Source: Phragmites australis
Lineage: Eukaryota > Streptophyta > Magnoliopsida > Poales > Poaceae
Assembly (NCBI RefSeq): GCF_958298935.1
Contig: NC_084928.1
Span: 22,413,501-22,477,500 of the forward strand
Reading direction: 5' to 3'
DNA length: 64,000 nucleotides
Shown in pieces: positions 34,173-45,899 of this stretch. A program made the translations under genes and the position numbers. Under the pieces are notes generated by a model. That model searched no databases, had not been told where the DNA came from, and worked only from the letters and a program-made list of their open reading frames with translations. Numbering within the stretch: position 1 is the stretch's first letter; each line of letters opens with the position of its first letter.

Positions 34173-34184
34173 GCTTTGATACCA
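34173..34184 (-). promoter_or_regulatory. Primer-binding site of copia C1
   Basis: TGGTATCAAAGC on the minus strand, one change from TGGTATCAGAGC (initiator tRNA-Met type) seen in C2 at 44580. Confidence 0.8.
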
Positions 34185-34185
34185 T

Positions 34186-34935
34186 TGTAGCGGAACGGGT
34201 AGGTTACGCTGGCCTAAAACAAAAAATTTCTACCATATTTACTCAGGAAACCATGCTAGTAGGAGATCATAGATCGTTATTACTAGATGTGTAGTGTAGT
34301 AGAAGAAGAGTTCGAGTAGGCCTATCCAACGTCATGCACATCAATGTAGAGGAGGCAGCTCTCCAACCAACTCCGAGCAGTTTGTCGTGCTCCACAACTA
34401 GCTTCGATCAGTGTGTTCACGCTCCTCGACCTGCTCCAATTAGCGTGGTTGCACTCCTCGACCAGCTCCGATCAGCGTGGTTGCACTCCTTGACTAGTTC
34501 CTCGACCAGCCACTGAGTAGATCTATCGTGTCCTTGACCAACTCTGAGTGCTCACGTCATGCTCTGTGACCAGGCAAACAAGTATGTCAACTAGTCGAGC
34601 AATTGTCCCCAACCAGCCAGGTAGCAACATTGTGACCTTCATGCCAAAGAGATCAGTGCCGCAATAGCAGCATCGCCTCTACGGTATCCACACGTACTTG
34701 GTAGGGTCGCCATACGCTGGTGTGCTAGCACCATGTGCGTGGCTAGGGTTTTGGAAGATTGTGTGAAGGGTTACGGCTAGAGTTTTGGAGTGGCTCAGCT
34801 CTCTATGCCCCACCCCATGCCTCTCCTTATATAGAGCTCGCTAAGGGGCTCCCACGTTGGAAGCCCTTTAGGACTCTAACTCCTCATGGATTACAATCCT
34901 ATCAAACCCATATATGAACCCAATTCGTATGTCTT
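34186..34935 (-). mobile_element. Copia C1 LTR
   Basis: The minus-strand LTR ends ...CGCTACA at 34186. It contains 'CTTATATAGAGCTCG' (TATA, about 34830) matching the C2 LTR promoter, and the reading 'GTAGGAGATCATAGATCGTTA' near its 3' end. A 20-50-bp repeat region (34340-34560, units around 'CTCCTCGACCAGCTCCGATCAGCGTGGTTGCA') lies where C2's LTR has a different array. The 5' edge is not exact because the TGTTGGTGATATGCCC start is not visible. Confidence 0.7.
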
Positions 34936-35770
34936 TTTCCACCCGATAAAGTGTGTGACCTGTTAGGTTGATGTCAAATGGCTACGACTCGAAAACCCTT
35001 TTTGAACCGAAATCAATAGTAGTCCCTAGCAGGACGATCATATCGGCTGAACCTTGATATACACATGCATCTATCCCTTTGCCTCACGATACCAGTCAAG
35101 CTCAAGGAGAGATATGTGCCATCCTTTGTGATAGCTGGACCATTCACTCAACCGAGTCGTGGATTATCAAAACTGCGATTAACTCATCAATCACATTGGC
35201 ATGGCCATGCTCTTTCTTATCCAATGACATTGAGGGCCCCAGAGATATCTCTCCCATTATCAAGGAGGGGAAAATTCCATCTTGATCACTCACACCCCAC
35301 GACCCATTTCATGGCAAACTTGAAAACCATCTTTATGACTACCTAGTTACGGTGTTGCATTTGGCAACCCCAAAGTATGTCACTACACATTCTGGGAATC
35401 AATGACAATCTCAGGTCTAAGGATCCTCCAGGTACAACATTTGACATAACAACAGATAGCAAATCATAAATAACAATCCCATCAATATCTTAAGGTGGGT
35501 CTATCCAACATCATATTCTCTAACATAAATATTCACATTATTAATTCGACATCTCTATACCTATGATCCGTGATATATGATCATCAATCAATACATGTGC
35601 TGGTCTTATAAATTAACATAATAATATGTGACCAGGGATCAATTATAATAACATTATGATACAAACAAAGAGTTCCACGAACAAGTCACATTCTTACTAA
35701 TCAATTTAAATGATAGTTATTCTTGGAATAACACATTATTCAGAAGTATATGAACATAGACTTGACAGTA
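34936..35770 (-). other. Copia 3'UTR-type sequence upstream of the C1 LTR
   Basis: On the minus strand this matches, in order, C2's post-pol region 49880-50770: 'GTGACTTGT.TGTGGAACTCTTTGTTT', 'ATGATCATATATCACGGATCATAG', 'GAATATGATGTTGGATAGACCCACC' and 'GGTCACACACTT'. It is therefore the end of a copia internal region, followed by an LTR and then a copia beginning. Confidence 0.8.
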
Positions 35771-35789
35771 CGTAAGAAACCATCAAAGG

Positions 35790-36333
35790 AGACAAGTCAC
35801 TAGTGACGACTGCTTGGTACACATCACTAATTCACTATTAGTGATGGGTTAAATGATGACCCATCACTAATGTGTGGCCCTAGTTAGGACTCGACCAAGA
35901 GCCGTCACTAATGAGGGGTCATTAGTGACGGCGAGGGAATAACCCGTCATTAAAAATAGTAGTGATGGGTCACCTCAAAACCCGTCACTAATGATGGAGT
36001 CATTAGTGACGGGTAGAGAGAGCACACTCATTAGTGACGGTTGACCTCAAAAACCGTCACTAAGGAGTCATTAGTGACGGGTAGAAAGAGTACACTCATT
36101 AGTGACGTGTGCCTTTTTTGTGTCCAAAAAATATGAAAAATATTCATCGATCATTAGTGACGGGTCAAGATTACAACCCGTCACTAATGTTCAGTCAATA
36201 GTGACGGGTCACGGTTACGACCCATCACTAATGACGGAACATTATCACCCATCACTAATAATCTACCATTAGTGATGCGATAAGAGTGACGGGTATAGGA
36301 CCCATCACTAATAACTTTTTTTCACATAGTATG
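35790..36333. mobile_element. Small CACTA-like element with TTAGTGACGGGT repeats
   Basis: About 540 bp packed with a 12-15-bp motif (TCATTAGTGACGGGT and its complement ACCCGTCACTAATGA), about 20 copies in both directions, alternating as inverted pairs. The right end TTTTTTTCACATAGTATG resembles a decayed CACTA 3' terminus (TTTTTTCTAGTAGTG). The left end is less clear (CACTAGTGACG near 35796). No coding frame. Dense subterminal repeats like these bind CACTA transposases in known families. Confidence 0.7.
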
Positions 36334-36458
36334 ATACAATCATCTCTATGATTGCCTCTAGGGCATAACGCATTCAGTGTGTGTTGTCATCATTTACAGA
36401 AAACCTCACACGAGTGATTGATCCAATGGAAATTGAGGCATTATGAATGTGTCGAATA
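36334..36458 (+). mobile_element. Copia leader scrap
   Basis: From about 36373 it matches the C2 leader at 44882-44960 on the plus strand (GTGTG.TGTCATC, AACCTCAC, ATGGAAATTGAGGCATTATGAATG). Just before it, GCCTCTAGGGCATAAC is the reverse complement of a copia LTR start (ATGCCCTAGAGGC). The T1 LTR begins at 36459 and cuts the match. Confidence 0.6.
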
Positions 36459-37041
36459 TGTAACTATAGGGTATATGCGCATAAGGAGTATACCATACAC
36501 AGACAAGGTATGTACAACACATATTAGGCAGCTCCAGATATCACAGAACCGAATCAGCAGTACCTGATACACCTAGAATCAAGGAAGTACACACTAGGAA
36601 GGTCTAGATTGGTTACCCAACTCGGAACGATTAGTATCCAAAACAGATCTATCTACTTGGACATCAAGGAAGACAACTCCCTATCAACCCCTATATGAGG
36701 TGGAAAGGTTGGATAGGACTCGATACATCACCCCTATATGAGGTGGAAAGGCTGGGGGAAAAGGAGGGGATGCAAGCATCAAGACCCTAACAGAGGAGAT
36801 ACTCGGCAACTTTAGCCCTAGGTTAGATTAGATCCGATCTACTCCTTGTAATAGTTTTAGCCACATTGCTTTTACTCGAGATCATCAACACACAGCAGCA
36901 ACACCCCCACAGGACATAGGGTATTACTCTAATCGAAGGCCTGAACCTGTATAGATCATGTGTCTCATTTCATGATCAATCCTTGCACTCAAAGGTACCC
37001 AGTCAATTTACGGACACATTGTCGGGAACTAATCTTTGACA
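36459..37041 (+). mobile_element. T1 5' LTR (Tat-lineage gypsy), 583 bp
   Basis: TGTAACTATAGGG to ...ATCTTTGACA, followed at 37042 by a GTTAGCGCACCAGGTAGGGG primer-binding-site region. The R/U5 part has 'TATTACTCTAATCGAAGGCCTGAACCTGTATA', a hallmark of grass Tat LTRs. The start is fixed by sequence character only, since no second LTR copy of T1 was found. Confidence 0.65.
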
Positions 37042-37081
37042 GTTAGCGCACCAGGTAGGGGCCTTCTTCTGTTTTGTAGGA

Positions 37082-39092
37082 TTAATCATGCCTTGGGCTC
37101 ACTTTTGCATTGGATTCTCTAACACCAGCTTCTATGACCACTTCAAGTCGATGGCGGACATCTTCCAGTCCCCTCCCGTTAACTCTGAGATCATCTTCGA
37201 AACTATGATTTTCCGTTGGGATGATCAAGGTGGATTGATCCACACCGGTACCCTCAAGTCTAGACCATTGGATGTGTACCTCGAGGTGGGACATCTCGAG
37301 TGGGATCCCACGGAGCCTAAAGTTCTCCACTCCATGGACATCGATAATGATGAGGGTGGCGACGGTGACTCCAACACTAGCCAGAGCAGCCGAACAGATC
37401 GATTCATGTTTATGGCCAGAGGAGACGACCCCCACCAGCTGACCCAATGGCGGTCGATCCAAACGCTGCGGTCGACAACGGCGTGGGAATTCCCGAAGAT
37501 CCAGTAACAGTCATCACTGCCGATGGTACCAGTGCCGAGTTACCACCCGAAACATCCGCAGTTGGAGCTTTACATGCACCCGACATGACCCTCCATCGGT
37601 GGACCACATGAGGGTAGTTGCCTCCTGGCCTTTCCAGATGACTTCCGTGGGTGTGCCTCCGCCTGTGACAGCCCATGGCTCAAGGGACAAGCTCCCTCCG
37701 AATAGTCACCATGAGGCTTCATCGGCTCGATCGCAACTGAGCCTCGGTAGTGACATATTCAGTACTCTGGACGCTAATGTACAAGGAGTTCATCTGATTC
37801 TCATATCCCTTCTAGAGTTGAATCCAACGAATCCACTAACTCCTATGGTCAATCAAGTCAAGACCCTACTCAACACAGCCCAGATCCAAGTTGCTCGAGC
37901 AAACAATCCCAGCAATTCCAGGCCCCCCAGTCGGTACGGTCCAGGCTCGAGGAGCCACGGGCGCGAAGCTCAGGTGGTTGAGCCAAAACACAACACTATG
38001 GGCCAAACTGTAGCTGCCCTATCCATAGGCGTAGAAATTAGGAAGACCTGAGGAACCGTATTCCTCACAACTGGCATGATCTACGTATGGTGATTGAAAA
38101 CCGACGTGAGGAACACTGTGAATACAATCACCGCTACTACAACCGTGGATCTACAGGATGAGATGGTTGACATGACTCCCCTTCTCGAAGAGACAGGCAT
38201 GACAGTCCCCCACCACCTCCTCCTGAAGAGTTTTACGGGGCTATGAGGCTTTCATACATGAACTTCGGTCAATTCGATGCTTGAGAAGTTCAAAGCGGGC
38301 CTGATCCAGAAGTATGATGGGAAGATCAATCCCAATGAGTGGTTGTAGATGTACACTACTGTCATTCGAGCAGCCGGTGGTGACAATTGAGTAATGGCCA
38401 ACTACCTGTTAACCACCCTTGGTGGACCCACGAGGTCCTAGTAGCTAAACTTGCCACCCAACTCGATTCATTTATGGGCAAAACTTAAGTCTTACTTCAT
38501 AGCCAATTTCCAAGGCACATTCGAGTGCTCGGGAATGGAGAATGACCTACACCAGCTGCACCAAGGAGACGATGAATCCCTTCGAGATTTCATCTGTCGG
38601 TTTAGCGACAAGCGTAACACGATCCCGGACATCTCTAATGAGTCGGTAATCATTGCCTTCAAACGAGGTGTTCAGGACACGGATCTGCATGGAAAGATGG
38701 CTACTCGGAAGATCTGTACGGTCAAAGAGCTTTTTGAGTTGGCTGACAAGTGCGCAAAATGAGCAGAAGCTCAAGTGCACGCTAAAAACCTTCAATCTGG
38801 CAAGGACAAACCCAAGTCCTCGAAGAGCGGAGGAAAGAAGAACAAACCCGGTGACAAGTGCAAGGGTCCCGATACGACTATAATCGTGGTCGATAGGAGA
38901 AAATCATGCAACACTGGGGACAACAAAGGCCTCAGTCGAGGTGGCAGAAAGTGGTGTCCCATCCATCAGAGCAATCGACACAACTTCGATGAGTGCTATG
39001 GGTTCAAGAAGAAACTTGATGAAAAGATCAAGGCAAATGATAAGCGTGGCAATAAGCAGGCTCAGACAAACATTAAGGGTGACGAGCCCTAG
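37082..39092 (+). pseudogene. T1 gag, broken
   Basis: Frames 37088-37507, 37599-38051, 38451-38762 and 38775-39092 hold successive gag parts. The capsid core reads NSIHLWAKLKSYFIANFQGTFE, LHQLHQGDDESLRDFICRFS and VIIAFKRGVQDTDLHGKMA (38451-38762). The C-terminal zinc-finger-like part is KWCPIHQSNRHNFDECYGFKK (about 38950-39015). Stops near 37505, 38050, 38090, 38285, 38440 and 38760 break it. T2 at 62963-64000 is another copy of the same gag on the other strand. Confidence 0.85.
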
Positions 39093-39780
39093 TTCCACGA
39101 GGTTGACTACATCTTGGTGCACATCTTCGGAGGATTCACCATGTATGAATCCAAAAGGCAGTACAAGGCAGTCGAATGAGAAGTCAACGTGGCCCTAACT
39201 GGGCCCACTCGGTATCACAAGTGGTAGGAATAGCCGATCACCTTTGATCAAATCAACCATCTGGCCGTGGTACCACATCCTAGTTGATACCTGATCGTGG
39301 TTCAGCCGACCATACTCAACATCAAAGTTTCTAGAACTCTAGTTGATGTTGGTAGTTCGCTCAACCTCATCTTCTCCAAAACCTTGGACAAGATGGGAAT
39401 TCAAAGATTATAGCTTAAGACAGGAGTCAAGCCTTTCCATGGCATAACTCCTAACTCATCGACCATGTCTCAGCCGGATTAAGCTGCTAGTCACATTTGG
39501 CACGCCCGACAACTTCCGTATAGAAAAGCTGACCTTCAATGTCACGGACTTCGAGACAACATACAATGTGATCCTAGGCCGCACAATGCTAGGCATATTC
39601 ATGGTGGTGGTTCACTATGCCTACCAAACACTCAAGATCCCGGGACCCAATGGGGTCATCATGGTCAAAGGAGATCTGCGCGCAGTAGTCAAATGCGACG
39701 AGCAAAGCTTGGATATGGTCGAACACTTCAGTCGAGCGGCCACCACTCCTATGGATGCAAACTCTAAGCATCAAAAGTAG
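39093..39780 (+). pseudogene. T1 retropepsin region, broken
   Basis: Around 39335-39400 the frame reads RTLVDVGSSLNLIFSKTLDKMG; the usual D-G-G is D-V-G here, a change next to the catalytic Asp. Then a stop, then the 39568-39780 frame with ILGRTMLGIFMVVVHYAYQTLKIPGPNGVIMVKGD, the normal sequence after the protease. Confidence 0.82.
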
Positions 39781-41160
39781 CAAGGTGTCATCGAGGCCAA
39801 AGACTCAAGGCTTGTAAGTCTTACTGGCACTTCTAAATCCTACGATGCCGCTAAGGGCAAGACCAATGACGGCACTAACAACAAAAAGACTGATGGTTGC
39901 GTCATGGCAGTGCCCTCAACCCATCTGAGCCATCCAAGACGGTTAAGGTTGGGGCTAATCTTGACCCCAAATAGGAACTCAAGCTCATCAATTTCCTCCA
40001 GGCAAACCAAGGTATGTTCGCATGCCAAACGTCCGACATGCCTGGGGTCCCTAGGGAGGTGATTGAGCATCGACTAGCTGTTAAACCTGATGCTAAACCT
40101 GTGGTGCAGAAGTAGCAAATATTTATGAAAGATAGGAAGTAGGCTATCATTCTAGAAGTGTGTCATCCTACATGGCTCGCAAATCCTGTCCTCATCAAGA
40201 AAGACAATGGCATATGGAGAATGTGCGTCAACTTCACCGACCTCAACAAGTCTTGTCCCAAGGATCCTTTTCCTCTCCCACGCATTGACTGGATCATCGA
40301 ATCTATGGTAGGCTGTGCATTGCTATGTTTTCTAGATGCCTATTTAGGGTATCACCAAATTAGTATGGGATTAGAGGATGAGGAGAAAATGACTTTTACT
40401 ACTCCCTTCGGTGTACTTTGCTATGTAAAGATGCCTTTCCGTTTAAAAAACACTGGTGCTACATATCAAAGGTGTATTAAAAATTGTCTATAACCCCAAA
40501 TCAGGCGCAATGTAGAAGCATACGTTGATGATGTTGTAGTGAAATCAAAAACTAGAAACGCATTGGTTGACGATCTCAAGGAAATGTTTGACAATCTCTG
40601 GAAGTATCGCATGATGCTCAACCCCGAAAAAAGCACGTTCGGTGTGTCGTCCGGCAAGCTTCTCGACTTCCTGGTGTCAAGTCGCGGCATTGAGGCCAAC
40701 CCGCGCAAAATTGAGGCTCTCAACCAGATGTGGTCACCTCGTACACTGAAGGAGGTTCACAAACTCTAGGTTGCATTGCTGCTCTTAGTTGATTTATTTC
40801 CAAGATGGGTGAGTGAGGGATGCCTTTCTTCAAGCTGTTGAAGAAACAAGATCGGTTCGAGTGTACAAAAGAAGTGGAGTGCGCCATCCAGGACTTTAAA
40901 GGTACTTACCATCTCCATTAATCCTTACAATGCCTAACGAAAAAGAGGAGCTCTTTTTGTATATTGCAGCTACCCCACAAGTTGTAAGCATGGTACTAGC
41001 GGTCGAACGGGAATGTCCTGAGAAAAAGGCCATGGTCCAGAAACCTGTTTACTATGTGAGCAAGGTTCTACACGATGCTAAGCTACGATACCAGCATGTA
41101 CATAAGCTGATATATGCAGTCTTGATGTCTTCTCAGAAATTATAGCACTACTTTCAAGCG
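39781..41160 (+). pseudogene. T1 reverse transcriptase and RNase H, broken
   Basis: RT: 40158-40493 carries VLIKKDNGIWRMCVNFTDLNKSCPKD and FLDAYLGYHQI with the first catalytic Asp. After a stop at 40493, AYVDDVVVKSKT (about 40518) has the YVDD box. RT continues to 40769 (LLDFLVSSRGIEANPRKI). RNase H: 40930-41145 with LFLYIAATPQVVSMVLA, VYYVSKVLHDAKLRYQHVHKL. In the first RNase H motif Ala-Ala replaces acidic residues, so the enzyme is unlikely to work. Stops at 40139, 40493, 40769 and 41145. Confidence 0.86.
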
Positions 41161-41830
41161 CACAAGATCACCATCATGATGACGTACCTACTGAAGGATG
41201 TAATACATAATTGGGAAGCTACTGGACGGATAGTGCAATGGGCGGTAGAGCTAAATGAGTTTGACGTAATCTATGCACCACGCACAAGCGTGAAATCCAG
41301 AGTGTTAGCAAATTTCATCGCTGAATGCGTTGAAGAAATAAGGACGAACATGGTCGAAGATCACTGGACACTCTTCTTTGATGGATCGCTCACACTCCAA
41401 GGCTCTGGGGCTGGCATTGTACTCAAATCTCCAACAAGTGATGAACTCAGGTACGTTGTTCAATTAGACTTTAAAACTTCCAACAATGTTGCAGAATATG
41501 AAGGACTGGTAAATGGGCTTCGCATAGCTGCATTGCTTGAAATTAGATGACTTCTTGTGAAAGGGGACTCACAGCTAGTCGTGAACAAAGTTCAAAGGGA
41601 GTACCAGTTCTCGGATGACAACATGGCGGCTTAGTTACTCGAGGTATGAAAGCTTGAGCATAAGTTCGAAGGGCTAGAAGTAATGCACATCAGAAGGAGT
41701 GATAACTCTGGTGCGGATGAACTTGCTAGACTCTCTTCTTCTCGAGCACCGGTACCCATAGGGGTCTTCGTTGAGAAACTCCTTAAACCATCTATCCCGA
41801 TAGTTTAGTGAACGATGCTGTCCAACCCAA
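41161..41830 (+). pseudogene. T1 second (archaeal-type) RNase H
   Basis: After the connection block (VQWAVELNEFDVIYAPR, near 41240-41285) comes DHWTLFFDGSLTLQGSGAGIVL, TSNNVAEYEGLVNGLRIA, VKGDSQLVVNKVQ and, after stops, RRSDNSGADELARLSS. The extra aRNase H domain between RNase H and integrase defines the Tat lineage. Asp (FFDGS), Glu (EYEG) and Asp (GDSQ) are kept. Stops at 41548 and 41635-41650. Confidence 0.85.
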
Positions 41831-43140
41831 CTAGCAGTCTGGCCACGTCAGCGAGGCAGAACCTGCAGACATGGATGCTTCACTTATTTGAACGCAACTC
41901 GACTTGTATGACTTTGTACCAAGCCTATCTCGAGGTTCTAGGAATCCCTGATGATGATGCATTTGTAGAGTAAATTACTTGTAAATCCAAGCTCTACATT
42001 TTGGTAAACGTCAAGCTCTACCGAAAGGGGAGTAGCGGAATCTTGATGAATTGCATTATTCAGAAAGAGGGTAATAAAATATTGCTCGATATCCATGGAG
42101 GCATGTGTGGTAATCATGCATCTTCTTGCACCTTGGTCGAGAAAGTTTTCCTCTAGGGATTCTATTGGTTGACTGCCCTCCAGGATGCTTCCGAGCTGGT
42201 CAAAAAGTGCGAGAGCTGCCAAGTTTTTGGAAGGCAGACCACTCGACCAGCCCAAGCTCTACAAACAATTCCTCTTTTTTGGCCATTCTTCGTTTGGGGC
42301 TTGGATATCCTGGGACTGTTCCCAAGGGCCCAAGGTGGTTACAAGTTACTATTTGTTGCTATCGACACGTTCACCAAGTGGATAGAGGCTGAACTCGCAT
42401 GAAAAATAACTGCAGAAGCGGCCAAGAAGTTCATGAGGAGCATAATTACTCAATTCAGCATTCCGCATCAGATAATTGTGTATAATGGTAGCCACTTCAG
42501 AAGTGGGACCTTTATTGTGTTCTGCGAAGAATTCAGTATCAAAACCTGTTTCGCCTCAGTAGCTCATCCGCAGAGTAACACTCAAGTTGAGTGTGCTAAT
42601 GGTATAGTCTTATAGGGCATCAAAAGTTGGGTCTTTGACAAGCTAAAAGCCTACTCGAAACGTTAGGTAAAAGAACTTCCCTTGGTACTATGGGCCATTT
42701 GTACTTCGACCAATAGGGCCACTAGTGAAACTCCACTATTCTTGGTTTATGGATAGAAGCGGTGCTCCCGTCTGAGTTGTAGTTTGGATCACCTCGAGTG
42801 GAAAGTTACTCCGAACTCGGGCAGGAGCAATTACGAGCAGATGACACAAATTTACTCAAGGAGTACCGATATCGAGCATCTATTAGAGCATCTAAGTATC
42901 AGCAGGCATTGCGTAGATATCAAAGCCAGAGAATCCAGCCTAGGATACTCGCTGTTGGGGACCTTGTCCTACGAAAGGTGCAGAAATAGGCCCAGTACCA
43001 CAAGTTATTGCCTAAGTGGGAAGGACCTTACATAGTAGTCGAAGTCACTCGACCTAGATCGGTAGAACTATCTACTCCAAATGGTGAGATACTCGAGCAC
43101 TCGTGGAACATCGATCAACTCCGAAAGTTTCATTCATAGA
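41831..43140 (+). pseudogene. T1 integrase, broken
   Basis: Zinc-binding CESC with upstream HGG.CGNHAS (42090-42215). The catalytic core is WGLDILGLFPRAQGGYKLLFVAIDTFTKWIEAE (42296-42400), then VYNGSHFRSG, in which the normal TDNGS Asp is Tyr, and HPQSNTQVECANGI with the Glu. Loss of the second catalytic acidic residue plus stops (42159, 42400, 42615) make it dead. C-terminal part reads in several frames to NIDQLRKFH near 43125. Confidence 0.86.
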
Positions 43141-43889
43141 ATAGGTAGGCTACAGGTAAGTCTATTACATTCAATTTGATTAGCTACTCAATTACATAAT
43201 TTTTTCTTTTTCCCTCTATTCCATGTGGCTAGTGCAAAATTGATAGAAAGGATAGCAAATAATAAAGATCCATAACCTCCAAGAGTTTGGAAGCTTATGG
43301 ACCCTTATTCTCCCTTAAACGAGTTGAGGAACCTTTTATACTCCCTCGGGTGGTAGCTGATCACTCCAGGAACCGGCCGTCAACTAGCATAAGGACTAGG
43401 AAAAGTGGTCGAGACAAAGACCCTGCTGGAGCTACTAGCTGGCGTCGGTGATACCAAGTGGTCTTCTGCATGGCACGAAGGTGACCTGGCAATTGTCGAC
43501 GGAGAAGATGACTCAGGGGCTCCACCGCCAAAGACCTCAATGGCAGCTTGGTCGATTATCCGGTCGAGATCACTACCATCCTCATTCCTCTCCGGTGCGG
43601 AGTGCTACACCGTCTATCTTGAGGCATAGGTCTTGACGTAACGGCGAACACACCGAATGAAGGGATGGTGATGATCTACAGTGGGTACTTCTTCCCTCTC
43701 CTTCTTAGGCCTGCCACTCGAGTCCTGATCATTAGAGAAACCGGTGATGACCTCAGGAGGGACCATCGCGAGAGGCCTAGGGGAGAGGACTTCTGGGATT
43801 GGCTCAAGAAGCGGAGATGGAGTGGAGGCCATGGCTTCAAGCTCTACGAGTCCTAGGAGGCAATGGGAAAAGGAAACAAAGAAGGCAAC
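43141..43889 (+). other. T1 3' region with antisense frame
   Basis: Post-integrase sequence of T1, ending at target copy GCAAC (43885-43889) of the C2 insertion. A minus-strand frame (43832-43614, 72 codons, Pro/Ser-rich) is the left half of a possible antisense ORF; grass Tat elements are known to carry one here. Its continuation after C2 is near 51428-53127. Function unknown. Confidence 0.5.
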
Positions 43890-44578
43890 TATTGGTGATA
43901 TACCCTAGAGGCGATCGAGTTTTGCGGATTGGATCCGCTAATGGGCTTTAATGTTGATTAAAGGTCCATTAGGGTTTAGAGTCATAATAGGCTTTAATGT
44001 TGATTAAAGGCCCATTAGCGTGCTCTATATAAGAATAGGCAGGGGCCAAGGCGCATTGAGTTTTTTTTTTTCCGAAAAACAGATCTTGCCACCAAAAACC
44101 CTGGCCGCCACCTATTCCCGAACTCCCTTCGAAACCCTAGCCGGGCGCGCGGTGCTAGCACACCAGCGCACGGCGATTCCATCCTTGTACGTGTGGATAC
44201 CGTAGAGGCGCTGCTACTATTGCGGTGCTGATCTGCTCGGGAGTACTCGGGACGTGCTCGGGGTACTCAGGACGTGCTCGAGGGTACTCAGGACGTGCTC
44301 GGGGGTGCTCGGGTCGTGCTCGGAGGTACTCAGGTTGCGCCCGGGAGTACTCGGGACGTACTCGCGAGTACTCAGAAGGTGCTCGGGACGTGCTCGGGAC
44401 GAGGTTGACGATCGACTACTTGACGTGGACGACGTTGGATTGGTCTGCTCCAACTCTTCTTCCGCTGCACTGCTCGTCAAGTGGTAACGATTCATGATCC
44501 CCTACTCGCATGGCTTCCTGGTTGAATACGGTAGAGAAAATTTATTTTGTGCTAGCGTAGCCTACCCATAACCCAACA
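43890..44578 (+). mobile_element. C2 5' LTR
   Basis: TATTGGTGATATACCC to ACCCAACA. TATA box TATATAAG at about 44026-44033. The outer terminal TG has become TA. A ~20-bp array (44234-44400) is much longer here than in the right LTR. Confidence 0.93.
44234..44400 (+). repeat. ~20-bp array in the C2 5' LTR
   Basis: Eight or so imperfect units around GTGCTCGGGNGTACTCGGGAC. The right LTR has only about three (51117-51170). In frame it reads as a 7-residue repeat. Confidence 0.9.
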
Positions 44579-44579
44579 G

Positions 44580-44591
44580 TGGTATCAGAGC
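44580..44591 (+). promoter_or_regulatory. Primer-binding site of C2
   Basis: TGGTATCAGAGC one base after the LTR end; complementary to the 3' end of initiator tRNA-Met, as usual in copia elements. Confidence 0.93.
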
Positions 44592-45899
44592 CATCCTGCG
44601 TAGTATTCGATCTGGATCAGTCACATATAGAAGATATGTAATAGAAATAGATTAGATCTATTATTTTTCTTATCAGTTCATATGATGGATTGATCAATGC
44701 ACGGTTGGTCTGGTGAATTAGAGATCGGATGAGATGCTAGTCGATGGAACCACATAGCCAAAAAGATTAGCTCGATCTCCCACCTAGTTTTGCGTGCGAC
44801 TTGCCCCTACCGACTGGAATCACCATCGGTGCTAACTGCGTGCATCGCGACATGGTCGGGAGAACAGCAGATCGAGGTTGTGTGTGCTGTCATCGTTTCT
44901 GGAAAAACCTCACGCGATGATCAATGGGATTGATCTAATGGAAATTGAGGCATTATGAATGACTCGAAATTGGCTCGATACGATCGATCCGATGAGATTT
45001 TCATAGCGATTTCATAGATGCGATCTATGTATTTCCGAGAGGTTAGAATTCGATTCTACGCTTAACTCATTTTTGCAGAGAATGTTGTGACTGGTATGGC
45101 CTTGTGATATGTGATGCATGTGTGTAATTTTTCATGGTCTGCGTGTCATGGTTAATTGCAGCCCAAGGCTGTCATGTTATTGTATAACGGCCTACGTGTC
45201 GACTTGTGATGCTTCTTCTCATGTAATTTGTCTAGTGCTATTAGTTGTAATAGACTAGAACAAGATCATGGAGATTTGAAGCATGATGACCCGGAGGACA
45301 GGAACCGTGGCGATGGAGATCACCATGTGAAAGGGGCCATACTATGTCACAGTTAATATGATTGCCTGTGATGTTTTTTATGTTCCTGTCATACTATTCT
45401 TTCATGTTTTATATGTGGTGGATATGATTTTCATGATAGAGTAGTTTCCCTCAGAAAAATCAAAAGTAATTGATGCCCTTCCAATAGCTGCACCTACAAA
45501 GGTTTTGATCATTGTGTGGTAGGTCTGCCAAAGCAGGGTGCCATCATTTATCTTAACCAGTTAGAGTGGATGTCAGAATCCACACGCATAGTATTGATTT
45601 ACTTGATAAAGCTATCAAAACGGTTTTGGGCTTTGGGGCATGGTGTTGGGCGTCGGGGCATTCGATGCCACCCAACAAACAAGAGTCACATAGGGATGTG
45701 ATTAGCAAGGCGTTGCTTACCTATGTCACTAAGTTTCTAGCAGTGATGCCAAAGCTCACTAGAACTTAGTTGAATATGGATCTTGATCCTCTATATGTTG
45801 TTAGAGGGAAAACACATATAGTGGAGTATCTTTTGTTAAATTGTTTAATAGAAGATTCACATAGGCATAGTGCTGAACTTGCATTTTCTGTTGTAGATT
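44592..45899 (+). other. C2 5' leader
   Basis: A 1.3-kb untranslated leader between primer-binding site and gag. Small frames (45516-45701, 45566-45769) are not conserved in C1's leader and are probably chance. Confidence 0.75.

Noticed and set aside
34173..34184. tRNA genes near GGTATCAGAGC-type sequences
   Set aside because: These are 12-base primer-binding sites next to LTR ends. No cloverleaf or flanking tRNA body is present.
44225..44497. Repeat-protein frame (7-residue units) in the C2 LTR
   Set aside because: It comes from the 20-bp array, varies in length between the two LTRs and is not open in C1.
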